From Mycobacteroides salmoniphilum (GTDB lineage: Bacteria; Actinomycetota; Actinomycetes; Mycobacteriales; Mycobacteriaceae), in assembly GCF_004924335.1 (NCBI RefSeq), contig NZ_CP024633.1, positions 434,001 to 498,000 on the forward strand: a stretch of 64,000 nucleotides of DNA, given 5' to 3'. The notes under the pieces are model-generated. The model ran no database searches and was not told where the DNA came from. It saw nothing but the letters and a program-made list of their open reading frames with translations. Positions 19,671-27,010 of the stretch are shown here, piece by piece; position 1 is the stretch's first letter; every line of letters starts with the position of its first letter. The position numbers and the translations under genes were made by a program.

Positions 19671-20722
19671 CAACCGACGGCCCCCGCAGACATCGCGCGC
19701 CGGCGCATCAATCCGACGAAGACCGGTACTCCGACGGCTGCGGTGATCGCGCCCAGCGGAAGCTCCTGCGGCGGAATCATGGTCCTTGCCACGAGATCGG
19801 CAGCGACGAGGAAGCACGCGCCCAGTACCGGAGCCACGATCAAGACCCGGCGGTGATCCGCACCGACCAGCAGCCGTGCCGCATGCGGAATGACCAGTCC
19901 CACGAATCCGATGGCTCCGCAGATGGATACAAAACATCCGGTCATGGCGGCTGACAGCACGAACAGTGCCACCCGGAACCGCCCGGCGTGCAGTCCCAGC
20001 GAGGCGCTCACCTCGTCGCCCATGGATAGGGCGTTGAGTTGGCGGGCGAGCCCCGCGACGCAGATGATCCCGACCAAGGTCGCCGCGAGCGCCACCGGAA
20101 CCTTGTCCCAGGACGACGCCCCCAGGCTGCCGAGTAGCCAGAACATGACGCTGCGCGCCGCTTCGCCGTTCGGCGCCAAGAACACCAGCACGGTGGTCAC
20201 CGCGGACAGCCCATAGCCCACCGCGGTGCCTACCAGAACCAGCCGCAGCGGTACCAGACCTTGTGGAGTACGGGCGATTTGGTACACGAGTGCGGTCGCG
20301 GCGAGGGCGCCGATCGATGCGGACAGCGACAGCGCATACACGCCGAAGGTGCCGAGCACGCCGTAGACCACCACTGCGGTGGCACCCACCGAGGCTCCCG
20401 ACGAGATGCCGAGAACGTACGGATCCGCCAGGGCGTTGCGGACCATCGCCTGTACGAGCACGCCCACCACGGCCAGCCCCGCGCCGACGAGGATGGCGAG
20501 AATCACCCGCGGCAGCCTGGACTCGATGACGATCCGGTAGTTCGCCGCATCGGCGGCCCGAACGGAGCCGCCCGTGGCGCCCACCCAGAGGAAATGCAGA
20601 CAGTCGCGCCAGGGCACATCAGCAGTGCCGAACACGAGCGCGCCGACCGACAGCAGCACGAGCGCCACCAGGCCACCGCCCGCCGCGAGGACCACCGGTC
20701 GCTCGTGTTGCGCTGCGGGCAT
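19670..20722 (-). CDS. ABC transporter permease, FecCD family (BtuC-like)
   Basis: 350 residues from ATG 20722 (AGGAAG upstream); a start at 20761 lacks a ribosome site. About ten membrane helices alternate with conserved blocks: ESRLPRVILAILVGAGLAVVG, VRNALADPYVLGISSGAS, and CGAIGFVGLVIPHAARLLVG near the end. These are classic FecCD/BtuC signatures. First gene of the operon, about 120 bp downstream of a cobalamin riboswitch on the same strand, so the substrate is inferred to be cobalamin or a precursor. Not part of the M. tuberculosis locus as I recall it. Confidence 0.92.
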   Translation of the reverse strand: MPAAQHERPVVLAAGGGLVALVLLSVGALVFGTADVPWRDCLHFLWVGATGGSVRAADAANYRIVIESRLPRVILAILVGAGLAVVGVLVQAMVRNALADPYVLGISSGASVGATAVVVYGVLGTFGVYALSLSASIGALAATALVYQIARTPQGLVPLRLVLVGTAVGYGLSAVTTVLVFLAPNGEAARSVMFWLLGSLGASSWDKVPVALAATLVGIICVAGLARQLNALSMGDEVSASLGLHAGRFRVALFVLSAAMTGCFVSICGAIGFVGLVIPHAARLLVGADHRRVLIVAPVLGACFLVAADLVARTMIPPQELPLGAITAAVGVPVFVGLMRRRAMSAGAVG

Positions 20723-20840
20723 CGATCTTCCTGCGTCGTCGGGTCGCAGACACCGGGGCATGACGGATATGCCGAGTAGGCGCTACCCACCAGGCGATCC
20801 CTCGGCACTGGCGAATGACTGCACCGGATGGTGCGGCCGC

Positions 20841-21035
20841 GTTGGCAGGTCTTCGGACTCGTGAACACGAGGCTTCTGTGAGCCTCACCTACTGGCGGCT
20901 GCTTCCCGGGCCTTAACCCAGTGCTTTAGGTGCCGCTGTCGTTTCCACATACCGCTGCGGGGCAGCTCCGGATTCACACCGGATTCCCTCTTGCGATCCC
21001 CGGGTGCACTTTCCTGGTGCTCTCGGGGAAACCAA
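20841..21035 (-). ncRNA. Cobalamin riboswitch controlling the BtuCDF-type operon
   Basis: On the minus strand the conserved parts appear in order: GGAATCCGGTGTGAATCCGG, GAGCTGCCCCGCAGCGGTAT, GCACTGGGTTAAGGCCCGGG, AAGCAGCCGCCAGTAGGTGA, then the B12 box GAGTCCGAAGACCTGCC (20844-20860). This is a full-length AdoCbl-class aptamer. It lies between the divergent promoter region and the permease start at 20722, so it should lower transporter expression when corrinoid is present. Confidence 0.95.
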
Positions 21036-21087
21036 TGCGAGGCCAAAACTATCACTCGAACGCACAGCCCAGCCGTGTCGACTAAGC

Positions 21088-21175
21088 TCAGTTCGTCCTT
21101 CGACAGGACGGGAACCTGGTGTAATCCCAGGACGGTCGCGCCACTGTGAGAGTCAGACCCCGCCGTCGAGAAGAA
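21088..21175 (+). ncRNA. Second cobalamin riboswitch, upstream of cbtB-cbtA
   Basis: GGGAACCTGGTGTAATCCCA is followed by GGACGGTCGCGCCACTGTGA (containing the GCCACTG motif, 21140-21146) and AGTCAGACCCC. This compact form is the type often seen before actinobacterial cobalt-transporter genes. It ends about 35 nt before the cbtB ATG, so it may act on translation initiation as well as elongation. Confidence 0.88.
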
Positions 21176-21209
21176 CAGATCGGGACGCGGTATTCCGAAA
21201 AGGAGCAAC

Positions 21210-21416
21210 ATGGCACACACAACGTCCGCCAGCCATCCGGTTGCGGTGTCGATTCCTCAGGCAGCGCTGTGGTTGAGCGTGACCACCCTCCTGGGGCTGC
21301 TCGCCTACTACTTCATCGGCATCGACCAGGGTGCGGTGTCGATCTTCGGCAGCGATATGCACGTGCACGAGTTCGTGCATGACGCCCGCCACCTGCTCGG
21401 CTTTCCCTGCCACTAG
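21210..21416 (+). CDS. cbtB: CbtB cobalt transporter subunit
   Basis: Small membrane protein of the predicted CbtAB cobalt uptake system. The 68-residue product has one membrane helix (about residues 16-36, LWLSVTTLLGLLAYYFIGID) and a C-terminal metal-binding tail rich in histidine (MHVHEFVHDARHLLGFPCH), the hallmark of CbtB. AAAGGAGC precedes ATG 21210. Cobalt taken up would feed cobalamin synthesis, consistent with feedback by the riboswitch upstream. cbtA follows after 15 bp. Confidence 0.92.
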   Translation: MAHTTSASHPVAVSIPQAALWLSVTTLLGLLAYYFIGIDQGAVSIFGSDMHVHEFVHDARHLLGFPCH

Positions 21417-21431
21417 CGGCGGGCCGAATAC

Positions 21432-22226
21432 ATGGAAAAGTCAATAATTCTGCGCGGCTTAGGTTTCGGCGCACTGGGTGGCTTGCTGTCCTTCATCTTC
21501 GGATGGATCTTTGTGGAACCCGTCATCAACAGGGCCATTGCTTATGAAGAGGGCAGAGGCGAGGCGCAGGGCGTGCTGGATGAGGCCGCCGGTATCCACG
21601 CCCATCACGAGGGCGCGGAGCTGTTCAGTCGTTTCGCGCAGGCCAATGCGGGCCTGGCGCTCGGTGTCATCGGATTCGGAATCGCGATGGGCGCGCTGTT
21701 CGCGGTGGCGTACGTGGTGGCGATCGGCCGGGTCGGCAATCTCAGTCCGCGCGCGCAGGCTCTCGCCGTCGCGGGCGGACTGTTTCTGGTGTTGTATGTG
21801 GTGCCGTTCCTGAAGTTCCCGGCCAACCCTCCGGCGGCGAGCGCTGAGGGCACCATCAAGGAGCGCACCGGGTACTTCGTGCTGATGATCCTCGTCGCGG
21901 CGATCGCGTTGGCGGTGGCACTGTGGGTGGGTCGAAAGCTCTCCGAGCGCGTCGATACCTGGACAGCCACGCTTGTTGCCGCCGCGGTGTTCATCGTGCT
22001 GGTCGGACTCGTCATGGCGGTGACTCCAGGATTTGTCGAGGCGCCGCAACCACTGCTCGATGCCGACGGGAAGATCGTCTATCCGGGTTTCCCGGCGCAT
22101 GATCTGTATCTGTTCCGGCTGTACTCGTTCACAACGCAGGCGATTATGTGGGCGACGATCGGTCTCGGGTTCGCGACGGTTATCGGGCGTAAGCCCGTCA
22201 ATGCCGAGACGTCCGTTACCGGCTAG
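21432..22226 (+). CDS. cbtA: CbtA cobalt transporter subunit
   Basis: 264-residue integral membrane protein with about six helices, the usual partner of CbtB. Recognisable parts are ILRGLGFGALGGLLSFIFGW with EPVINRAIAYEEG at the N-terminus, FARFAQ-like segment FSRFAQANAGLALG, KFPANPPAA and FRLYSFTTQAIMWATIGLGF at the C-terminus. CbtA and CbtB together are predicted to import cobalt; direct biochemical support for the family is limited. Same operon as cbtB, convergent with lpqF. Confidence 0.9.
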   Translation: MEKSIILRGLGFGALGGLLSFIFGWIFVEPVINRAIAYEEGRGEAQGVLDEAAGIHAHHEGAELFSRFAQANAGLALGVIGFGIAMGALFAVAYVVAIGRVGNLSPRAQALAVAGGLFLVLYVVPFLKFPANPPAASAEGTIKERTGYFVLMILVAAIALAVALWVGRKLSERVDTWTATLVAAAVFIVLVGLVMAVTPGFVEAPQPLLDADGKIVYPGFPAHDLYLFRLYSFTTQAIMWATIGLGFATVIGRKPVNAETSVTG

Positions 22227-22234
22227 CTAGCCAC

Positions 22235-22290
22235 CGAGTCTGAGTCTCACGACGCTTTCTGCCCCGGAACCGTCGTGAGATTCAGACTCG
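22235..22290. terminator. Long inverted repeat between convergent cbtA and lpqF
   Basis: CGAGTCTGAGTCTCACGAC pairs with GTCGTGAGATTCAGACTCG (19 bp, one G-U) over an 18-nt loop. It lies between convergent genes and has no clear T run, so it may be a bidirectional terminator or a small repeat element. Confidence 0.6.
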
Positions 22291-22343
22291 TCAGGAACCA
22301 GAGCCGGGCGCTCATCGGGGTTTGATGGTCTTCGCGCGGGCGC

Positions 22344-23684
22344 TCATCCCAGCTTCTTGAAGACGCCCTTGGCCAGGCCGATGACCCATCCGGCCGCGCC
22401 GGGGCCGAACGCACGATCCCAATTCAGCTGGAAGCTCACCACATACGGCTGACGGTTGCGATCCTCGGCGTACCAGCTGAACGTCAGGTCGCCGGGCAGG
22501 TTGCCACCCTTGGCGCCGATGTAGCGCCAGTTCTCGCTGTGCAGATCGATACCGGGTTCTGCGGACAGGATGCCGCGAATCGGAGACGCCGGGCCGACGG
22601 CGACCTTCTGCAGGGCTGCATGGACTCTGCAGATGTCCTCGGCGCTGCCGTACCACTCGATGCCGAATTTCGATGCGGGCGTGGTGGTCCGGTCCGGATC
22701 CAGTGTGTAGTCGTGGGTGTCGGCGTCGGCGAGCATCTGCCCGCGCTGGCCGGGTGTGGTGGCGTCCTTCCATTGCTGGCGGACGTCGGGTATTCCCCAC
22801 CCGATGTTGAATAGCTCATGCATGGTGGGGAAGGGGGTCATCGATGCCGGGTCATGGTGCCCGCCGTCGGCAAGGGCCTTCTCGATCGCCTGCCGACCGA
22901 GGCGGTTGATCAGCATGTCGGTGCCCATATTGTCGCTCACCGAGATCATCTTCTGGGCGGCGGTGCGCACCGACACCGTGGAGCCTGTCGGGAGCTTGTC
23001 CATCGAGCTTCCGAGCGCCTTGCCGCGATCGGTGACGGTGAGTTGGTCATCCCAGGTGAGGGTGCCCGCATTGATGGCGGTGCCGGTGGCCAAGAGCACG
23101 TAGAGCTTGAAAACCGAAGCCAGCGGCATGGATTCGGAGGTGTTGGTTCCGGCAACCTGCTCGCATTGGCCGTTGATGATCTTGGAGGCCCGGTACGAGT
23201 ATCGGCCGCCAGATGCCGACAGTGCGGTGTCGACATCGGACCAGTCGGCAATGGTCGGGGGCTGCTGATACGGAACCAGTCTGTCGACATCGCCCTTGGT
23301 GTTGGTGCGCAGCCCGATGTCCACATTGGCGCCATACGGCGCGATCAGGTGGACGGTGGAGCTGTTGGCTGCCAGATCCACGGAGCTCACTTTGTAGGGA
23401 CGATCGACCCACAGCTTGGTCATGATCTCGGTGTAGTCGTCGACCTTGTTGGCGGCGGCGAGCGTTGCCACACCTTGCTTTCCGATCGGCCAGTTGGAGT
23501 TCAACATGTCGATCAGCTGTTGTGAGCGCAGGCCCGGAGGCGTGCTGGTATCCACGTCACCGTGCGGCACCTGCCGCAGCTTGATGCCGCACCCCGCGAT
23601 GCTGCCCACCGAGAAGGCCACCACTACCACCGTGCACACCGAAACGGCGCGCGTCATGCGCGCGCGCAGCAAACTGCTATTCAC
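22344..23684 (-). CDS. lpqF: Lipoprotein LpqF, beta-lactamase-fold serine hydrolase
   Basis: 446 residues from GTG 23684, which overlaps the mhuD stop as GTGA; ATG 23657 is an alternative that still keeps the signal peptide. The lipobox is SIAGCG. A mycobacterial N-terminal domain precedes a class A beta-lactamase-like domain with the nucleophile motif SVFK in MPLASVFKLYVL, SDN in SVSDNMGTDML and KGG in IGAKGGNLPG. These give a plausible serine-hydrolase active site, although penicillin hydrolysis is not implied. Position and order with mhuD match Rv3593-Rv3592. Confidence 0.9.
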   Translation of the reverse strand: MNSSLLRARMTRAVSVCTVVVVAFSVGSIAGCGIKLRQVPHGDVDTSTPPGLRSQQLIDMLNSNWPIGKQGVATLAAANKVDDYTEIMTKLWVDRPYKVSSVDLAANSSTVHLIAPYGANVDIGLRTNTKGDVDRLVPYQQPPTIADWSDVDTALSASGGRYSYRASKIINGQCEQVAGTNTSESMPLASVFKLYVLLATGTAINAGTLTWDDQLTVTDRGKALGSSMDKLPTGSTVSVRTAAQKMISVSDNMGTDMLINRLGRQAIEKALADGGHHDPASMTPFPTMHELFNIGWGIPDVRQQWKDATTPGQRGQMLADADTHDYTLDPDRTTTPASKFGIEWYGSAEDICRVHAALQKVAVGPASPIRGILSAEPGIDLHSENWRYIGAKGGNLPGDLTFSWYAEDRNRQPYVVSFQLNWDRAFGPGAAGWVIGLAKGVFKKLG

Positions 23685-23998
23685 GCCTTGGTGGCGGCCC
23701 CGGTCACGTCGAGCACAACCTCGAACTCCAGCAGATGAGCACCCTTGGCCACGGGCTTGGCCTGCTGGCCAGAATGTGCTTCGACCGCCGGACCGGTGGC
23801 CCAGGCCTGGAAGGCCTCCTCGGACTCCCACTGGGTGACCACGAAGTAGCGGTCCTCTCCCTTGACGGGGCGCAGCAGCTGAAAGCCCAGGAATCCTGGC
23901 TGGTTCTCTACTGCTCCGGCGCGGTGAGCGAACCGCTTTTCCAGCTCCGGACCTGCACCCTCGGGGATCTCGATTGCGTTGATCTTCACCACGGACAT
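23681..23998 (-). CDS. mhuD: Haem-degrading monooxygenase MhuD
   Basis: 105-residue IsdG-family enzyme that opens the haem ring and releases iron; mycobacterial MhuD makes mycobilin without CO release. Asn7 (VVKINAIEIP), Trp66 (EAFQAWATGP) and His75 (AVEAHSG) occupy the positions known to matter in the M. tuberculosis enzyme. FLGFQLLRPVKGEDRYFVV is the ferredoxin-like core. No IdeR-type iron box is obvious in the 41 bp before it. Coupled to lpqF by a 4-nt overlap and divergent from the hydrolase gene. Confidence 0.94.
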   Translation of the reverse strand: MSVVKINAIEIPEGAGPELEKRFAHRAGAVENQPGFLGFQLLRPVKGEDRYFVVTQWESEEAFQAWATGPAVEAHSGQQAKPVAKGAHLLEFEVVLDVTGAATKA

Positions 23999-24039
23999 GG
24001 GTTCAGGCTACCGTGCGGGCTCCCGCATGATTCGGGGCG

Positions 24040-24846
24040 ATGATTGGGGCGATGATGACAGACATGAACCCTGACCGCCTGTTCGACCAAGGCGGTCTGC
24101 CGGAAGACTCGGGGGCGCCATCCATCGTCCTTGTGCACGGTCTGATGGGGCGCGGGAGCACCTGGTCGCGGCAGTTGCCCTGGCTGCGTGAGCTGGGCCG
24201 GGTCTACACCTATGATGCGCCGTGGCACCGGGGGCGTGATGTCATTGATTCCCAACCGATTTCGACAGAGCGCTATGTCGAAGCCCTCGCGAAGGCGGTG
24301 GGTGCGCTTGGCGGTCCAGCCGTCCTCATTGGTCACTCCATGGGTGGACTGCATTCGTGGTGCCTGGCGGCGGAGCATCCGGAGCTGGTGTCGGCCCTGG
24401 TGGTGGAAGACATGGCCCCCGATTTCGTCGGCGGAACCACCGGCCCCTGGGAACCCTGGCTGTACTCCTGGCCCGAAGTCTTCACGTCCGCTGCGGATGT
24501 CACCAGTAGGTTTGGACCCGTTGCGGGACAGTACTTTCTGGAGGCGTTTGACCAGGTACCCGAGGGCTGGCGATTGCATGGACCGATCGACAAATGGATT
24601 GCCACTGCTGCGGAATGGGGTGTCCGTGAATTCTGGGAGCAGTGGTTGGGGGTGCGTTGCCCGTCGCTCCTACTGGAGGCGTCAGTCACGGTGGCGCCGG
24701 CCGGACAGATGCGCGAGATGGCTGAGACAGGTTGGAAGACAAACTATTTGAAGATAGAAGGGTCGGGTCACCTGATTCACGACGACGCTCCCCAGCGGTA
24801 CCGGTCCGCCGTCACGGACTTCATTGCCGGGCACGAAGGGCGGTAG
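24040..24846 (+). CDS. Alpha/beta hydrolase (Rv3591c-like)
   Basis: 268 residues from ATG 24040; ATGs at 24052, 24055 and 24064 are also in frame, so the exact start is open. The fold is marked by the oxyanion segment LVHGLMGRGSTW, the nucleophile elbow GHSMGG (about residue 104) and a C-terminal GSGHLIHDD with the catalytic histidine. The serine-type triad looks complete. The substrate is not evident. The position next to mhuD/lpqF corresponds to Rv3591c, and the gene is divergent from mhuD with 41 bp between them. Confidence 0.88.
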   Translation: MIGAMMTDMNPDRLFDQGGLPEDSGAPSIVLVHGLMGRGSTWSRQLPWLRELGRVYTYDAPWHRGRDVIDSQPISTERYVEALAKAVGALGGPAVLIGHSMGGLHSWCLAAEHPELVSALVVEDMAPDFVGGTTGPWEPWLYSWPEVFTSAADVTSRFGPVAGQYFLEAFDQVPEGWRLHGPIDKWIATAAEWGVREFWEQWLGVRCPSLLLEASVTVAPAGQMREMAETGWKTNYLKIEGSGHLIHDDAPQRYRSAVTDFIAGHEGR

Positions 24847-24850
24847 TCCG

Positions 24851-25054
24851 CTAGCGCCGAGAGTGGATTACTTCCATTTCATGCAGCTGCCGTTGCAGGT
24901 CGCGGTCGTCGGCGAAGGTGCCGCCGAGGGGCGCCGCGACCCGGAACTGATCGAGGTGGATTCGGAAGGTCTTGTTCCGGCGGGCGATCCAGCTCAGCGC
25001 GACCGCCAGGGCGAACGGGGATATGAGGACGAGAATGGCGGCGAAGATGGTCAT
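24851..25054 (-). CDS. Small single-pass membrane protein, unknown
   Basis: 67 residues with one N-terminal membrane helix (residues 2-23, IFAAILVLISPFALAVALSW) followed by IARRNK, a positive-inside stop-transfer segment. The charged tail has a helical heptad-like region (FADDRDLQRQLHEMEVIHSRR). The pattern looks real rather than a shadow frame, although no strong ribosome site precedes ATG 25054. It is convergent with the hydrolase (4 bp apart) and divergent from the GlxA-type regulator. I do not recognise a family. Confidence 0.6.
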   Translation of the reverse strand: MTIFAAILVLISPFALAVALSWIARRNKTFRIHLDQFRVAAPLGGTFADDRDLQRQLHEMEVIHSRR

Positions 25055-25125
25055 GGCACTAATTGTGTTCTGATAAATATCATGCCAACAGTGGCGGAAT
25101 TGACGTTCTTCGATAATATTCAGCC

Positions 25126-26082
25126 ATGTTGCGTTCGGTGGCGGCCCTGGTCCTCGATCGGGTTGCCGTTTTCGAATTTGGGGTCATCTGCGAGGTCTTC
25201 GGCATCGACCGCAGCGCCGACGGCGTTCCCAACTTCGACTTCCGGGTCTGCGGACCCGAGGCCGGCATACCACTGCGTACCTCGGTCGGCGCCTCACTGA
25301 TCCCGGAGCGTGGACTCGATGGGCTGGCCGACGCCGACCTGGTCGCAATTCCGGCGCGGCCGTTTACCCGGGGCTACCCGCAGGAGGCACTCGATGCTGT
25401 GCGCGCCGCATCGGAGCGGGGGGCGACCGTACTCACCGTCTGCTCGGGAGTGTTTATCGCGGGTGCCGCCGGCCTGCTCGACGGGCGCCGCTGCACCACG
25501 CACTGGATGCACACCGATGAGTTGGCCCGCCGGCATCCGACAGCGACCGTCGATCGCGACGTGCTGTTCGTCGACGACGGCAATCTCATCACCAGTGCCG
25601 GGACCGCGGCGGGTATCGATGCCTGTCTGCATCTGGTGCGCCGCGAGCTGGGCAGCGAGATCACCAACAAGATCGCGCGACGCATGGTGGTACCGCCGCA
25701 GCGTGCGGGTGGGCAGCGTCAATTCATCCCGCAGCCAGTGCCCGATGTGGAAACCAACGGCTTTGGCGGACTTTTCGATTGGTTGATCGAGAACATCGAT
25801 CAGACGCACACGGTGGACGATCTTGCTGCGCGTGTGCACATGTCGACCCGCACATTCGCCCGTAAGTTCGCCGATCAGACCGGTGTGACGCCGATGCGCT
25901 GGATCATCGACCAGCGAGTGCTGCTGGCCCGGCGCTTGTTAGAACAGACGGATCTGGATATCGATACCGTCGCGGCGCGCAGCGGTTTCGGCACCGCGAT
26001 CCTGTTGCGCCATCACTTCCGCCGTGGCGTCGGCGTCACACCCACCGATTACCGCAGGACCTTCGCGACGGCCGTTGGCTAG
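25126..26082 (+). CDS. GlxA-type AraC family transcriptional regulator (DJ-1/PfpI sensor domain)
   Basis: 318 residues. The N-terminal 170 residues form a class I glutamine-amidotransferase-like domain with an elbow cysteine in VLTVCSGVFIAGAAGLLDGRR. The C-terminal 100 residues hold two AraC helix-turn-helix units (VDDLAARVHMSTRTFARKF and IDTVAARSGFGTAILLRHHF, then GVTPTDYRRTF). Such proteins usually activate nearby genes in response to a small molecule that is unknown here. An AT-rich 71-bp divergent region (25055-25125) contains TGATAAATATCA, a small palindrome that could be an operator or -10 element. Confidence 0.9.
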   Translation: MLRSVAALVLDRVAVFEFGVICEVFGIDRSADGVPNFDFRVCGPEAGIPLRTSVGASLIPERGLDGLADADLVAIPARPFTRGYPQEALDAVRAASERGATVLTVCSGVFIAGAAGLLDGRRCTTHWMHTDELARRHPTATVDRDVLFVDDGNLITSAGTAAGIDACLHLVRRELGSEITNKIARRMVVPPQRAGGQRQFIPQPVPDVETNGFGGLFDWLIENIDQTHTVDDLAARVHMSTRTFARKFADQTGVTPMRWIIDQRVLLARRLLEQTDLDIDTVAARSGFGTAILLRHHFRRGVGVTPTDYRRTFATAVG

Positions 26083-26088
26083 CCGCCC

Positions 26089-26994
26089 TCACCATGGCGG
26101 GTCCGGACCCCAGATTGGCCACGCCCATCCGGCGGGGTCGCCAAGCTCGAAGGACGTGAGACCAGGTCCGGTGTCAGTGAGCTCACCGACGAGCAGCTCG
26201 GTGAGAGTCCCAGGCATTCGTCCGTCGCCGCCGTCGACGATGAGCGGCCAGGCGTCTGGATCGTCGTTGGCTGTGTCCCAGACCAACATGGATCGGCCCT
26301 CGGTGGTGGCGCACAACAACATTCCGCCGGGCGCCATTGGCTTCCTCCATTCGAATGCATCATCCAGGACTGATGCGTGCATATCGTGAAGATGCCACAC
26401 CTCATCGGGTGCGGAGACGAAGATTCCGTTGAGGTGCATACGGCCGTACGCGTCGTGGAGGCGCTTGTAGTCGGTGGGCAATCCAAACCCGAGCTCGCTC
26501 TCGATCTCATGCCAATTGTGAGTGCGCGGCTGCCGTGGACCGATCAACGACTCCAGCTGTGCCAAGGGATCTCGATCGCCGATTTCGATGACTGCAGGCA
26601 TGGCGACCTTCTCGCAGGCAGGGGTCATGCTCCATCCGCGGCGTATCGGAGGGAAGGACAGCACGGGTAGGTCTAACTCTCCGTTGTTCCACCTAAGCAA
26701 GAATTCAATCGGGCTCACGTTCAACTGTTGCTGCCCGTTGCCGACGATCACCACGAACCATCTGCGGCGTTCGCGAATGGGAAACCACCAGCATGTTTCG
26801 CCAGAGTCGAATATCCCCCACAGTGTTGCGTCGGGATGTGGCCGCGGATGCCGTTTTGCCTCCGTCGCCATGTCGAATCCTGGTGGACCGTTGGGTGCCA
26901 GCAGTCTCAAAACCCCCGCGAGCGTTCCTGGACCGTATTTGCGAAGTAGTTTCTGGTAGTCGTCTGGCATGTTCGGATGGCGTTGCAGCTTCAT
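26089..26994 (-). CDS. Tandem SMI1/KNR4 (SUKH)-like protein
   Basis: 301 residues from ATG 26994; the frame is also open upstream with a GTG at 27024 inside mutY. Two SUKH-like units are visible. The first starts with MPDDYQKLLRKYGPGTL (about residue 9), the second with WHEIESELGFGLPTDYKRLHDAYG (about residue 165). Both show the LPxDYxxLxxxYG signature. SUKH domains are best known as immunity proteins against secreted or contact-delivered nuclease toxins, but no toxin gene is adjacent. GC content is lower than in flanking genes, suggesting acquisition. It separates the GlxA-type regulator from mutY. Confidence 0.72.
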   Translation of the reverse strand: MKLQRHPNMPDDYQKLLRKYGPGTLAGVLRLLAPNGPPGFDMATEAKRHPRPHPDATLWGIFDSGETCWWFPIRERRRWFVVIVGNGQQQLNVSPIEFLLRWNNGELDLPVLSFPPIRRGWSMTPACEKVAMPAVIEIGDRDPLAQLESLIGPRQPRTHNWHEIESELGFGLPTDYKRLHDAYGRMHLNGIFVSAPDEVWHLHDMHASVLDDAFEWRKPMAPGGMLLCATTEGRSMLVWDTANDDPDAWPLIVDGGDGRMPGTLTELLVGELTDTGPGLTSFELGDPAGWAWPIWGPDPPW

Positions 26995-27010
26995 GGCGTG
27001 TTGTGTCCAG

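Noticed and set aside
23999..24039. Possible IdeR iron box in front of mhuD
   Set aside because: The 41-bp divergent gap contains no sequence close to the TTAGGTTAGGCTAACCTAA consensus.
25071..25082. TGATAAATATCA as an operator for the GlxA-type regulator
   Set aside because: Only a 5-bp inverted repeat in AT-rich promoter DNA; it may simply be part of a -10 region, so it is not listed as a site.
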